From the NCBI GenBank assembly GCA_008933995.1, contig WARS01000007.1, positions 10,778,623-10,842,622 on the forward strand: a DNA stretch of 64,000 bases, in the 5' to 3' direction. Both the position numbers and the translations under genes were made by a program. Origin of the DNA: Datnioides undecimradiatus (taxonomy: Eukaryota > Chordata > Actinopteri > Lobotiformes > Datnioididae). Below are positions 1 to 13,737 of the stretch, piece by piece (the stretch's first letter is position 1; the number at the start of each line of letters is the position of its first letter). A model generated the notes under the pieces. The model searched no databases. It worked only from the letters and a program-made list of their open reading frames with translations, and was not told where the DNA came from.

Positions 1-235
1 ACAAGGCGCTAGCTGTCTTCATACAGAACAAGACGAACTGGCACAAGACAAGGGAAACGCAGACAATATATTCACATTGGGATCAGGGAACAGGTGGAAA
101 CAATCAGGGCGGGGAAGACAATCTCACAGGCGGGAAACACACGAGGAAGGGCAAGTCACCTGTACTTATCAAAATAAGACAGGAAGCACGAGACCAGACA
201 AACACTGGACAGCACAAACATAACTTGACTAGATC
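1..235. repeat. Dispersed repeat, cut by the left window edge
   Basis: A purine-rich stretch with phrases such as AACAGGTGGAAACAATCAGG and GGCGGGGAAGACAATC, closing with AACTTGACTAGATCATGACA. I recognise this kind of sequence as a recurrent interspersed element in fish genomes, but cannot name the family without a repeat library. The segment at 36938-37385 has the same flavour (GGAAACA, ACAGGTGAGACCAATCAACT, AAATAAAACAGGAAAT) and also ends in CATGACA, so the two may belong to one or two related nonautonomous DNA transposon families. No coding frame of interest is present. Confidence 0.5.
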
Positions 236-2355
236 ATGACATCATATTCATTCTTGCATATTTGAATGTTGGAAAATACTCTATAATACAGCTGTGAGGC
301 AGCTCGGCAGGGAGCGGGGGCTGCATCAGAACCTTTAGGACATGGCTCATTTGAATTTAAGCTGTAATAATTAACACAATGGCAAAGTTGTTGCTCATTA
401 ACCACAAATCAGGTCTATTTTCCATCACTTCTGAGGCATACCAATCATCTGTGCGTGATCCCGTCTGTCACACGGGCATCGCTGTGATTTATCTGTTGGC
501 AAGATTCCGTTATCTTTATGTGGCTAACTGGTTCCATAAGGGCTCAAAAGAAGGAGACACTGAGGTCCTGCTTTGTGTTGTCAAGGTTGTCTTATCTTTT
601 TTTTTTTGTGGCGTGTGGTTTTAGAAGCTCTTCCTCTGGTGGTTTTTTAAAAAGATCCAAGATATGAATGAATATAGCATTTCCAAACATGCAGCATTCC
701 TAAGCGGTGTTGCTAAAAAGCCCCTAGGGACTGGAGATAAGCACACACGGGCAGTAGAAAGCTAATAATGATATATTTGGTTTCCTGCATATAAGATGCT
801 CCTTTCGCCAGCTGCACCTCAAATCTCATTTTCCTTCACTGGAAGGTAGCTCGTGCTATGTTTGCCCTGCAAAGGTGCAAAAAACATTATCCCAAACCTG
901 GGGTTGAATCAGCCTAAGTGAAGGCCAGGAACCTGTTGGACCCCACAAAACCTGTTGAATGCTTCACATTTCTTTCTTTGCATTATTGAAGGAAGAAACA
1001 CTTGATTTGTTTCCAGTGGTGTCTTCAAGAGGCTGGCACCCACACGCTAGACCGAGGAATAGGCAATTATTCCCAATATAACATCAACTGGTTTTGGAGG
1101 ACAAAAACCCTTCATCACACTGGCCATGAGGAATGCTTAAGCTTGGCTGGTCCAGAGCGCTTAATTCAGCTCCTCACTGAGGTCCGTGGAGATGTTATAC
1201 ATCGGTAGTGCTGGTGAATGAACTGCGATTCCTTTGCCTCAGAGCATTTCACTTTAGGGTGGAAATGGAAATAATAGAGACGCACTGTGGCTTTCTCCTG
1301 ACAGTGAATTAATTACATAATACAGCCATTGTTCTCTATGGTACGGACATAATGATCTTTTTTTCCCCAGAGATACTGTGTAGCTTGTCAGCCGGGCACC
1401 CTCAACACCTACTGAAAGAGGAAATCCACTGATTTTACACATCAAAGTCAGTGTGTGTGTCTTAGAGAGTGCTGCTGCACAAAGCCTTTGGTGGCTGCAG
1501 AGGGAGTTGAGTGGAGCCTGATGAATTGCCTCAGGTAATGTCACTTGAGTCAGAGTGGGTTGTAAATAAATGCAAGTATATATCACAATATGATATTTAG
1601 AGATGACTTATGGTGCTTTCACAAAATACTTACACGCTATTTTCGATGAATACTCATTGGTAATTGTAGTGACTAATTGGGTGAAGACAGAACAGAAGAC
1701 CAGCTACAATAACAGCCTGGTTTATCGTGTTGTTGGCTGTTACTTCTTTATTTTTAAAGAGGTCATCAATATTGATGTTTACATATTGACGAACACACAT
1801 ATGTTGATGTTCAAGCTCTTATTCATTACGTTAAATCAGGTTGCGCCATCGCAAGTGTATTCGCTGCAAAGTCGGTAACTTCCTGCTCACGCTAATCAAA
1901 TTTTCTTATTTAACTTGAATGTAAAATTCAAGTATAAAAAACAAGTTATTGCTTTTTTTTCCCAAGCTGGATTCATAAATGAATAACAACATGACAAAGT
2001 AATTTTTTTTTTTCGTTTTCTGATTTTTCATTCCATATTGAATATGAAAACGAATGACGCAGGGGTTAGCCCTAACCACATTCGCTATTGTTATTCCATT
2101 TCAGATTATGCATAATGGCTAGCAACAACATCTGGCGGTGACATAAAATTTAAAATGTACATCACAAAGAAGCTGATTCAGTTAAGTGCTGGTCAGTGGT
2201 GTTGAATTGGTGAAAGGTAGGGCACTGACTGCGTGTGTGTGTGTGCATGTGTGTGTTTCATCCACTACGGGCAAGGCCTCAGCTCTGGTTCTGATTAACT
2301 CCCTGTAAAAACACCTCTGTTCCGAACATCGCAGCCCGTACATCACACTCTCCAT

Positions 2356-2359
<4 letters not shown>

Positions 2360-2397
<38 letters not shown>
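2360..2397. repeat. (CA)n microsatellite
   Basis: An uninterrupted CA dinucleotide run of about 19 units. It generates His/Thr-rich chance frames on one strand and Cys/Val-rich frames on the other. Confidence 0.97.
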
Positions 2398-2399
<2 letters not shown>

Positions 2400-2694
2400 C
2401 TGTGCAGCTCCTGGAGGCTCCCTGTTCACAAAGGGGAGTCTACACCCATCATTCAAAGCCTTATAGGCCATAAGAATGCTGACACACACGCTCAATCACA
2501 CACACACATACAGACACACAAAGTACTCTGTTTTCTTAGCTTTGATACACTTATAGAGTTCAGAGGTGAGAGGGCTGGAGGTAACACTGTGTTTTCCCAG
2601 AGCTTTCTAACCACCTAAATCTGCTTCTACGCACACAAGGAGGTCCAGATGGCTGGGTGGAGACAAAAACACACTCTCTCTCTCTCACACACTT

Positions 2695-2698
<4 letters not shown>

Positions 2699-2745
<47 letters not shown>
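2699..2745. repeat. (AC)n microsatellite
   Basis: An uninterrupted AC run of about 23 units, preceded by a short (CT)n stretch at about 2674-2687, so it is a compound microsatellite. Confidence 0.97.
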
Positions 2746-2747
<2 letters not shown>

Positions 2748-5700
2748 CATGCACAGATGCAAGAAAAAAAAAACAAAAACATGATAAGCGCTCATACATG
2801 CGCATCAGAGATCTGTTACCTGACATAAGCACGATGAGGCTCAGTGATCTGCCCGGGTTCAGGTCATGTTCAAGCTGTTTATTCACACAGACTCTGGATA
2901 GAGCAAAGCTAATGACCCAGTGTTGAATAACATTAGCCTTTAATACCAATTCAACTAAGTACACAAATGCTACCCATAGATTATAAGACAGTCTCCGGAA
3001 TGAGTTCAGTTTATGTAACACAGGTTAGTTAGCAGCCCTGCAGCAGCACCACCGCAGCAGGATACATGATACATGGTGGCTGACGTGTTCAGGTCCTCTA
3101 AATCTCAGCCAGCTGAGAGCAGTCACATGTGATCAATGGCTGAATTTATCACTCAGAGCCAAGTGCCATCACCCACATACGCATGCGTTGGGGTGTGTGT
3201 TTTGTGTGTATGCGCGTGTTAGGAGGCGCGACCCCCGCTACCTCTCGAGTCACGATTGACGCTGTCTTTAGTGAGCAATTATAGCCAGAACGACTGTGAA
3301 AAAGGTCACAGCCACCCGGCTATCAACACTCTGCACCAAATGCCAACTGCGCACATCAGAGAGTGTGTGAGTATGTACGTGCATGAGTGTGTGCTGTTAC
3401 CCAAAATGCCAGCAGACACACTATCAGCCCCACCCACCCCCTCTCACCTTCCCACCACCACCAGCTCCACAACCCGCACCTCGGCGCTTGTGGGTAATCT
3501 CCAGCAATCCTGCATGATTGATGAGAGAATTAGTGTTGCCAAGCATAGCAAAGCATTATGGGAATGGGGAAGTTGTATTACTGGATAGGGTGCGTGACAT
3601 TAAAGGTTACAGTGGCGACAGTTTATGCGTGATTACGTATTTGTGTATGTGCGTAAATGTGTGTGTTTGGTCAAAAAGGATCATCTGCGGGACAGTTATT
3701 GATGGATGAGGTGCCGCGGATCCATTTTTTTCCTGTTATTATGGCCACTGGGGGTCGCAGGCACAGTAAACTCATTAACATTTGTGCTAATTAAAGCGTG
3801 AATCCTGTGCGGATAAACACCTGTCAGTTAGTTTGTAGTTACTTTTGAGGCTTTGATAAGAGTTGATTCTGTCCTAAAGCATTTTAGGTAATAAATGCTC
3901 TACATTTCTGGCTTTTTCTCAGCAAAACGTGATTTTTTTAATTCTTAAACAAGACATTTGACTTTTTATTACTACAGTAGTGTGAAGAAATACTCACTTT
4001 TTTTCTTTAAAAAGCACAAAAAACCTTGAGAACTATCACTATTTCTTTGTTGTTCTTCCTTTCCTTCATGCTAATTCATCTTTTGCAGGAACTTGGGATG
4101 TACATTATGAATTGCTTTGATTAATCAGCTCTCTAAGTATTATTTAAGTTCTGTTCTGTTTCACGCTGCAGTCTTAGGAGCACAAAATGACCTTTTGCAC
4201 ACTCCAGATTTTGGACAATGCTGTTTTTTTCCCCTTCATTTCTGTATTTTGGAAGTGCCACTGTGAGGCCAAACAGAAATCTGCTGACAAAATTGCTTGT
4301 CTGCTTTAACTTAGGAAGAAAAAAAAAAAAACAAAAAAAACTTGCTTGTGTATCATTGCCCCAAGGTAGGACAGACGTGTCAAAAGTAAGTCAGTCTGTG
4401 AGTTCACCGAGTGGTTTACAGAACAAGGGTCTGCAATGAGGATCCTTTTTGATGTGCGAGTGTACCCCCTGGACAGGATGCCTTACCTCTGAGTTTCAAG
4501 GTTTTACTTTTCATGATGATGAAATTAGAATATTCTCCCTGAAAGTATCTGGAGCTGTTTGCCCTTTTTCCTTGTCCTAGGCAAGTTTCCCTGGCGATTC
4601 TCCATCATTTGCTTCCTTGCGACTGTATGCATCCTCTTTAAAAACTTTTTGGATTTAAAGAGACAAATCCTCCAGGAGGCTCTGTGTTTCCAGCTCCAGG
4701 AGAAGTGCTTTTGCGCTCTCCCCGGCTGCTATACGAGGCACTCTTTTCCTGTTTATGTGCGCAGCCCATTCCCCCAGATGGCGAGTTGCTGTGAGTCAGT
4801 ATATAAAGCAAGCAGGCAGAGGAAGGTGTGATTTTATGGACTTTTAACGTGATCCACGTTGCCAGACACGCCAGTTTCCTCCAATTACATCCCAGCAGGA
4901 TAACCCAGCACTGTCGCAGCATCATACACACTTTGATCACCTTTACGATTCCATAACTCTGAATTCAGCGCACATGAAGGAATCACCGATGGAGATTACA
5001 ACCTTTAAAAGTTAAATAAACTCATTTTGATTTTGTTGTGAACACAGTTAGTCAGAACAGGTGTCACTGTACTTTATCCTTGCATGACGGACATCTCACT
5101 TTGAAACAACCTCCCCACACACACACAAACCCACACGAGCTTCCTGCTTCCTGCTGATGGCCTGATGAACAACCATCCAAGTCATCTATTGTTAGCGTCT
5201 CCTGTACACTTGATAGCTGTGGTTGATGTTCCTGAAGGCTGTAAACTCTCCTCTTGCTATAAACCAGAGAGCTCATTTACTCCCCAGGAGGATGCTTCTC
5301 TTTATTTTCTCTGCAGACACATCTATAATGAACTATTTTATTTCTGACAGCTCGCTCACAGGGGAGGTGGAGGGATCGGGCCTGTTTTTTTTTTTTTTAC
5401 GAGAAAAAGACAGAGTGAATAAAAGTGCTTGTGTATGGATTTGTTGCATCTTTATTAAAGTCATTTATTTGACGGTTTTACTACCAATATGGACTGATTC
5501 TCAACGCTGGAAGTTTCTAAATGAAAACCACTGTTAGACGCAAAGTTGTTGTTTTTTTGGGGGTTTTTTTCCGCGGGACAAACCTCCCTCCCAAGTTTTC
5601 CCGTTACAGGATGTTCTTATGTGTTCCTGTGTGATTCTGGACGTTTCACATTGTGCGGGAGAAAAAAGGCTGAAGAAAGAAAGTAAAAGAAAGAAACGTG

Positions 5701-6209
5701 TGTGCGTTTCTTTGAGAGAAGGATGCCTCCTATCTTCACACACACACACACACACAAATGCACTGGCCCGCCTAGTGTATTTCCCTCCTGGCTTTCCAAT
5801 TTAAATGCAAATGTTCCTAAATCGGACTCCACAAAGACGCAGAGGCAAAATCATTTGACGCAGCGATGAATTATATATTTTAATTAAGCAGCCAAAAGAA
5901 TCACGCCTATTCAGCCCTTTCCCCTCCAATAAGAAATGAATAAATAAATATGGAAGAAGGGAAGAAGAAGGAGAAGAAGGGAATAAATGGGAGGGTCAGG
6001 GGAGGGATGGATGGATGGATAAAGGGAGGAGGGTTTGTATTGACTTTGTGTGATTGCAGCGCTAACCGCCTGTGGGCTGTCATTATGTGAGCGATCTGAA
6101 GCTGTCAGATTTAAAAACTGTATTGTTTGCTGATAGACGGGCTAAATACCCCCACAGTTTCAAGGGTGCACACACACCAGCGTGCCCGCACTCGGAGAAA
6201 CTCAAAATG

Positions 6210-6241
6210 CCCCCCCCCCCCCCACACACACACACACACAC
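6210..6241. repeat. C14 homopolymer joined to (CA)n
   Basis: A run of 14 C residues at 6210-6223 passes directly into (AC)n. On the opposite strand this is G14 next to (GT)n. The exact C count is the kind of place where assemblies are unreliable. Confidence 0.9.
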
Positions 6242-9200
6242 ACCCCATTTGGAATTTGATGGGCAAACTAGCACTTGAAGAGCAGAAATGGGGATTGTGA
6301 TGCTCTGACAAGGGATGCAATTTTAATTTCACCCCCTGTCACTCTCCTCAATATCTGCTCAGATGAAATACATATGAGCTGCCAATCACTCGCACATACA
6401 AATAGACACACAGGCGCGCACACGCAAACACACCCGCTATCTCCAAATTCTATGCATGCATGCAGATAATTTCAGTTACTATTTCTGTCTTTTGAAGTCA
6501 CAGGTACGCACTCGCATGGTGATTTTTCTTTTCTAATATTGAAAAGTCAAATACAGACTCTTGTGGTCACGCAGGAATCGAGATCCCAGTCTTTTACGGG
6601 ACTCCTCACTGTATTTTGCCTCTGATTGCCTCCATGCAGCTGTTTGTGACTGCATGAAGTGAAACTAAGGACCCTGTTCTGACCTGAGTGGTTCTGCTTT
6701 GTGGCTAAACGCTAAAATCCTTGCAACGCCACCATTAAAGATAATGTGGCGCGTATAAGTTCAGTGGCAAAACACCTTTTAAAGCCAAATCGTTGAGATT
6801 CAACAGGTAGCGCAGGGAGAGCGGACGATAGCAACAAAACATCCAGTACTGATGCTCCCATGCCTCACAACAATGAGCCAAAGTGGCAGCACACGATGGA
6901 TTCTCCTCCCGTGATGCTGCGTCAGCTATAAAAAGACAGTGTGATGCCCCCAGTATAAACACTCAGGCCTTTTAAAGCTGGAAGATGACGCTGACAAAAC
7001 AATTTCAACGATCCTGCTTGATTGTTGTTTTATATTTTTCACCTGAGAGAAATCAGGCTTCCACCAAAAAGACATCCATATAATGACGGCGTGTGTGACA
7101 GAATAACAAGAGAAAATTACAATAAACATGTGAAACCTTCTCAGCTGTGTTTATTGTTTTGCAGGATGCTGCTTGTTTGTAGGGAAACAGAACAGAACAT
7201 ACATCCAGAGGTGCCTTTCCCAGTTCATCCTGAACTTCTCTTGATGTTTCACGTGGAGAAACATTTTCCGTGCTTCTATCTTGATGATTTTGGCCACGGA
7301 TGACCTTCTACTAATTACTCTGTGTTGCTGTGACACAAAAAAGGAAAACACAATTTAGGATTTCTTATCCGAAAACCCCCAGATTCTCTAATAAATGAAT
7401 ATTTTAAATGGAAAAGTAAAAAAAAAAAAAAAAAAAATCTTTGTTCTTCTACTTTAATAAGCTGGGGGAGTGTTTTTAAACACCATTAGTTTGGTCATGA
7501 AAACATTTCCCGGTGCGTTTAATGTGTCTGACTGTTTTATTGCCTTTTGACATTTTAGTTGGACTGTAAAAGGTTTTTCATGTTCTTGAACATCACATTC
7601 AGCGGTGCTCGCAGATGGGTTTCTTTCTTTCTGTGATGCTTAAACATGCTGTAGCGGTGTTCATGGTCAATGTTAACAAAGAGAGACGGAAAGAGCAAAG
7701 GATATAACGGGAGGGAGGAGAGGGATGCACGATGGCTGTGCTGAGGCTAGCCCGGAGGAGTGAGATGGTAAAAGAGGAGAAGAGGTGGAAGAACAGAAGG
7801 AAGTGAGGGGAAAAGTAAAACTAGCTGAAGCTAAACTGAGACCAATGAGGTAATGGGAGATGACAGTGGTTTGTGACAGCTGGAGTCTGGCGTCAAGAGA
7901 ACAAGTAAATACACTTTCCTTTTCTTTGCCTCTATTTAGAGCGCTCACTCTGTTCTCCTCACGCAGACACACACACACACACACCTCACTCACTGCGAGT
8001 CTCAGCAGCAAGCAGACCCTTTAGAAAACCTTTGCCTGTAAGAGAGCCAACAGCCTCTCCCCGCTAAACAGAGGAGGAGCAGTCCAGAGAGGGGAGGACA
8101 AGGTGCCGCGAGAGGGAAAGAGAGCAAAGACAGAGAGGTTGCATTTTAATGGGAGGATCTGGGTTCAAGCCCCCTTCCTGGCAGGCATCCGCCCTGCTTT
8201 AATGTCCTTCAACACGACTGCGAAACCCAGTGGTGTTGTAGTTATGTTGGAGGCTGACCCTGACCCTCAACCTCTCACCTGGAAGGGAAAGGACAAAAAG
8301 TCTGTGTGTTACGCTACATAAGGCACGTTGCTGCATTTAAGATGTAGACGATGTAAAGGAAAACTAAGGGACCTGTTATCGGTGCATTTTTGAGAAATGC
8401 ACTTCTTGCCAAGAGTTAAATGTGAAGATGGATACAGATCTCATGTCAGTAAGTTTAATATGAAGCTTTTGGTTGGTTGCCAGGCAACTGATTCAGACCG
8501 TGAGATGGTCTGACACGTAAACCCGCAATTAAACAGTGATTTGTCATTTAGTGAGATAAAGAGTTGCTGGTTTACTTTGTTAGCTATTAACAGTGCCATA
8601 CTAGCAGTTTCCCCGTCTCCAGTCTGTGTGCTAAGCTAAGTTAGCCAACAGCTCTCTCTAGCTTCACATTTGCCACATGGACGAGCATCAGTCGTCTCAT
8701 CTTGGCAAGAAATCAAAATAAACATTTTTTTTTTAAGGGTTCACGCTGACATCAATGTATCTTCACCCTGAGATGTAGATCTTCTGCTTTTAACAGATTA
8801 AAACAAATGATTAAGGCAGTGAATGTTTAGAAAGCCAGACAATGAAAGGACAAGGAGCAAAGAACTGAGAGAACATGCAGACATAAAAAGCATAGAAGTA
8901 TGTTCCAGCAAGAGATAATAGCACCTTCCCCCTTCTATGTCTTCTCCATAATTCCAACAACAACAACAAGGTGATGGGATGCCCACGAAGTGTTGTTGTT
9001 TTACATGAAAGCTGTGCGTGTTTGTTTATGGTGTGCTATACCTTTAAGAGCTGCTGGCCATAGCCCATCCCAGAGAGGATGGACCCATTAGGCTGATGAA
9101 CAGAGAGAGAGAAAGAGGGAGAGAGAGAGGTTATACAGTCCAAAGGATAACAACAGTGAGAGAAGTAAGGAGGAAGGAGGACCATTTGAAATAAGGGAGT

Positions 9201-9441
9201 TTCACGAGCAGGAAGGAAACAGCAAAGGAGAGAGAAAAGGCCACTCCAGGGACCATAATAGTGAGAGCAGATAGAAAGAAGACAGGAAGCAGCTATCTCT
9301 CCATCTCCTCCATGGTGTTGTAGGCGTCTATGGGTCTGTCAGTCAATCAGGACGACAGGCAGACGCACTTACTCACCGGCTCTCTCTTGTCTCCTGCACG
9401 CGCTGATCACGCTGATGACTTTGCTGTGTGTGTGTCTACAG

Positions 9442-9523
9442 ATGGCAAACCTTGTGACATCGCTGTGCTGTGTAGTTCTGGCCGCGGTGGTGGTAGCCTA
9501 CGCTCAGAGACGCAGTCAGCTCG
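9442..9523 (+). CDS. cntfr: CNTFR first coding exon (signal peptide), ciliary neurotrophic factor receptor subunit alpha
   Basis: CNTFR is the GPI-anchored alpha receptor that binds CNTF-type cytokines and recruits LIFR and gp130 on neurons and muscle. This exon gives 27 codons plus one base. It begins MANLVTSLCCVVLAAV and ends VVVAYAQRRSQL, then G|GTGAGT. It is a typical secretion signal: short N-terminus, a Leu/Val/Ala core, and Ala-x-Ala-like AYAQ near the cleavage site. The layout MA...CC.VLAA...YAQR matches the start of mammalian CNTFR, including the YAQR after the core. The start ATG follows CTACAG (an acceptor-like sequence) immediately and has G at +4. The exon ends in phase 1, matching exon B at 47677, and the joined codon GTT gives Val. 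The upstream exon is not identified. Identification is by recall of the family and rests mainly on the two exons fitting together. Confidence 0.88.
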
Positions 9524-11618
9524 GTGAGTACGCAGCTCCTCTTCCTCTTTTCTTCATCATACTGCTCCTCTTCTCAGCCGGGGCCTAGCCCTCCCTCTCC
9601 TTTTATCCTGCGGGGTCAAACCCAGCTGTTCTCCTCTCTATTGCAGAAAGTAAATACTGTTTGACACCTTCTTCTCTTCCTCTCAACTTTCCTGCTACTC
9701 CTCTCTGCTCTTCTTCTTCTCTTCCTTAATGTATTATTTCTGCCCTCTTGTCCTCTAATCTTGCAGAAGCTCAAATACATCCTACTCGACTCTTTTCAAT
9801 CCCTCTCAGCTCCTTTCTCCTGCACTTTCATTTGATTTCACCTCTTCTCTTCCGCTCAAATTGTCTTTTATAATGCTTACAGAATAGCCGGCCCATCAAT
9901 GTGCACTGCACTGACAAAAGCCGGTGGTTTTTCTTTTATGCGGAAACTTGATTTTATGTGTCGCTCGAGCTTCTGCAAAAAAAAAAAAAAATTGCTTTTG
10001 TGTTTTTTTGTCATTGTTGAGGAGGATAAGAGTTCCTGTGTTGTTTCTGGGTGTCAGCTGTGTTTTTGCTGTGCGCCACGTGGATCACTTTGAGCTCCAG
10101 TGGCGGGCTTCCTCGCTCTCTGTGGGACCAAAGGTGCAGCGGCAAAGTGGAAAACGTACCTGTGAGAAAGCTCGTTTTGTTTTTCTCTCTCTGCGCTCGC
10201 AAGCAGAGGAACAATAGTTGACCAAATCAGCTCGTCATCCCTTGCCGCGTGGCGCTAATATTTTGTGCGCATTACCAAGGCTACCTCCATAACAAACAGG
10301 AGCCCAACAAAGAAGTCAGTCAGGTCAAATGGTGATCATGAGCATGTTTTAAATGATTTGTGTGCTGAGCGAGAGAGGAGAAGAAAAGCTGGAAAGAGCT
10401 TCATAATGCGGTGACTGCTCTTCTGAGAGTTCACACACGATGAATGACCATAAATTAGACCGTCTGTGTGCGGTGTGTGTGTGTGTGTGTGCATGTGTAT
10501 GCGTGCGCTCATGTGTGTATGTGTGTGTTTAACAGCAGAGTCAATTTGTCACTTGACTTTCAGTGAAGAGCGGCCTCGGCTCATCAGCCAATGAGGTCTT
10601 TCTGTTCAAGTCAGCTGACCCAAAGAAAGAGTCTAAGGAAGTCAATAAGTCCACAGTGACGCACATTGCTGTGTCACGAGGGTCATGCGCATACACCCAC
10701 GTGCGTGCGCACACACGCACACACACACACACGAAGAGAGCAGAAATGTCTTAGGAAATAGGAATGTTGTCTTTGGGGATTAGGCAAAAGCAGTGGAGAA
10801 GGTAAGTGAAAGAGGGAGATGGAATGAAAAACAAAAAAGGTGAAGAGGATGAAAAGTGGAAGAAACAGAGAAAACGATGAAAGGCAACAGAACGGAAACA
10901 GATGTGAGAATGAAAGTCAGGAGGAATAACAATCGATGTTTGATTGCAGAGCGCTGAGGGTAAAATGGTGAGATAGCTGCCGCTCTCCATACAATGGTGG
11001 GTGATAACCCTACTTTTTCTTTAAAACGTCTCCTCGGATAATAGTGAAAACCTCTCTGCTTTAATTCAGAAGCAGCTGTGAGCTGTAATAGGATTTATCA
11101 TCCCTCATTTTATTTGGATCCAAGTTATTTTGTTAAAAAAAAACAGATACTTGAAAGTCTTAAACTTGTTACAACAAACAGAGGGTGTATATATTTTCAA
11201 TATAAGATTACGGAGCATCGGACCGATCAATACTTATCTGTTTTATGTTTTTTTGTGCTGTTCAGAAAAGCATAAAGTAAAGAAAGTATGGCAGAGGGAA
11301 GAGGCACAGCAAAGAGAGGGAAAAGGGCGAGAGGGGAACACTTAAGGGAATAACAGATATGGATAGAGGGAGGAATGAATAACATGAAGAGACGAAAGAG
11401 AGCTGTCAGTTCTGTCTTTGGGAGAAACTGTGTGTGTGTGTGTGTGTGGTATAGCACTGTAGCGTGGCTGTCTATCACTTGCCGTTGTTGTTTTGTGCTA
11501 CGTAGCATCAGCTACACCATGCGTGCACACGTACACACAAATACACATGTATGCGTTAAGGCGTCAGAACCACATTACAGCAGAAGTATTATCGGTATGT
11601 ACAGCCAAAATGGTATGC

Positions 11619-11631
11619 ACACACACACACA

Positions 11632-11698
<67 letters not shown>
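11619..11698. repeat. Compound (CA)n-(AT)n microsatellite
   Basis: (CA)n with single interruptions runs from 11619 to about 11668 and passes into an uninterrupted (AT)14 at 11671-11698. Both halves favour non-B DNA. Confidence 0.95.
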
Positions 11699-11790
11699 GG
11701 AAGCCTTGTTTCTCTGACAAATTGCTAGACAGTTTGATTGACAGGATTCCCTGGGGTACGCCCAACTTGGAACCACTCAAAAAAGAGCTT

Positions 11791-11793
<3 letters not shown>

Positions 11794-11833
<40 letters not shown>
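11794..11833. repeat. (AC)n microsatellite
   Basis: About 20 uninterrupted AC units, only about 95 bp after the compound microsatellite at 11619-11698. Confidence 0.96.
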
Positions 11834-11835
<2 letters not shown>

Positions 11836-13737
11836 AAGCACACACAGTTAGGCCTAACAAGAGAGTCCACCCCCTCCTTCTACCCCTCTATACTGACTCA
11901 GTTTGTACAAAGCGCACACACACAGAGGAAGGCATGCAGCGTCTTTCTGGGTGCGACTGTATAGGAAATCCATTTGAGATTTCATAATTAATGACAGCAG
12001 CGCATAGCCGAACAAAGACAATGAAAAACAGTGGTGTAAAACAGGGGCAGACCAAGTCAAACAAATAGATACAAGCCTCACACATCTCACACGCCGAAAG
12101 TCAGCACTGGAGGACGGCTGGAAAGTGAGAGAGAGACAGAGAGACTGACAATGAGTGAGATGGGATTGAACAAGGAGCTCATACAGAGAATAGAGACAGC
12201 ATTAGGTGGTGCACACTCAGGTAGAAATGACCTTTAAGAGCTGATTAAAATCAGGAGAGTTGTTATTATCTGTGTGTCTTAGGTAAATGCTGGATTTTAT
12301 TCCATGATTTCATTCAAATGTCCATTTAAAGATAAAAAAGCCAAACTTTGTGATTGCAAAATCAGTAAAAATCAATTTACTCCAATATTGTCTTCGAGTA
12401 TTTGATTGCAGATGGTCAAAACAGTAATTGAACATATGGTTCGGCCAAATAAACAAGTTAGATATAACACCTCACCTCCTTTTCAAACTGAATTTGTGTC
12501 TCTGCAACGGCAATTTTTCCCTTTAAAACATCGAAACAAAGACATCAAATCGACCAGATATTTAATGTTATTTCAAGTATATTTAGACCATGATTGCATC
12601 ATTTCTCCGCCAACAAGATTTTTCCCTCCAAGTCCAGAAACTTTTGTTTTCCTCCCAAAATGTGAGGAAAGTTCATTGAATGTGCCATTTCCATTCAGCT
12701 TTTGTAATGTGATTCATGTTGCCTCAAATGAAAAAAAAAAAAAAGAAAACTCCGAGATGGAAGCCCTTGCAAAGGAAATGACAGTCCCTTAATGAAACAT
12801 CACTTGAAACAACAGAGGAAAAAGAAAATAATTGAAAGCTATAAACCCGCAGAGAGGAAGGGAGTGAGACTTGGAGGTCATGCCAATTAAGCTTCCTTGA
12901 ATGCGGATTTGATTTTTGATTGCCAGAGAGAAATAGATGATGAGATGGTTAGAAGGGGGATGGGAGAGAATATCGGGTGGGTGGAAAAAAGAAAAAAAAA
13001 AGGCAGATATGGGGAAAGACGAGAGAACACAGAACAGATGACAGATGAAGAGAGAAGACGTGTGAGCGTGGGAGACACAGAGTCGGAGAAGGACGATGCT
13101 GCAAACAGTTATTTTCATAGTTCTTTATAGCATATTACAAAGAAACACATACAAACATAATCCCTGTTACCCATATGAAAAAGTAAAGCACTGCTCCGGC
13201 CTCAGTGCTAACATGCTAGCTCCAATTTCTTGGAAACTTTACAAGTTCTCGCATCTGTCTTGAATGTGAAATGTTTCCCTGCTGTCCTTCGAGCAAGATG
13301 TTGAATGTCAACTAGTACCAGACACTGACTGCGGTGCTTTGCTGACCCTGACCCCTGTGGTTGAGGAGGAGAGGGAGAAAAAAAATCCCTTCAAGGATCA
13401 ATAACATCATTTTTATTCATCACTATCAGATAGCACTGCCAGCCAGAACAAAAGTTCATGGACAGTACAACCTGTTTTTAATGCAGGCCCACAGGCAGCG
13501 TGGTCCCATGGTGACGAGGTGGGCGACGTCTGTGTTTGCGAGCTGTCTGTCAGGATGGTTGGATCGCTTTTGTTTCAGGGGAGCACGCGTTACAAGTCCA
13601 TTGAAGTTTGAGTCCGCTACCTAGAAATCAAGGTCCAACCTGGAACCAAGATTCACATGCACGGCAACTCTTTTCAACCACTGTAATTGGTGGATCTTCA
13701 TCTGGCTGGTGGTCCTTATACTGTATGTGTATTGAAA

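Larger units (their letters stand above)
236..9441. other. Non-coding upstream DNA or 5'-UTR intron of CNTFR
   Basis: No credible coding exon is visible. The region contains (CA)n tracts at 2360-2397 and 2699-2745, a C14 run followed by (CA)n at 6210-6241, a poly(A) run at about 7418-7437, a GATGGATGGATGG stretch near 6007, and purine-rich GGAGAGAGAA-type DNA at 7680-7830, 8040-8130 and 9085-9300. In mammals CNTFR has untranslated first exons, so one could lie here or upstream; I cannot locate it from sequence. A branch-point-like CTGATGAC at 9412-9419 followed by a TG/CT-rich tract and CTACAG at 9436-9441 looks like a splice acceptor directly before the start codon, which would make the DNA before 9442 intronic. 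Confidence 0.6.
9524..13737. other. Intronic stretch, microsatellite-rich, no gene
   Basis: The first few hundred bases are pyrimidine-rich (CTCTTCTTCTT-type). Mixed GT/CA tracts lie at 10475-10525 and 10700-10735, and large compound microsatellites at 11.6-11.85 kb. A T-rich AT stretch lies around 12400-12780. No coding similarity was recognised. Confidence 0.7.

Noticed and set aside
2560-3021. 153-codon minus-strand frame
   Set aside because: It is dominated by a (Cys-Val)n run encoded by (GT)n.
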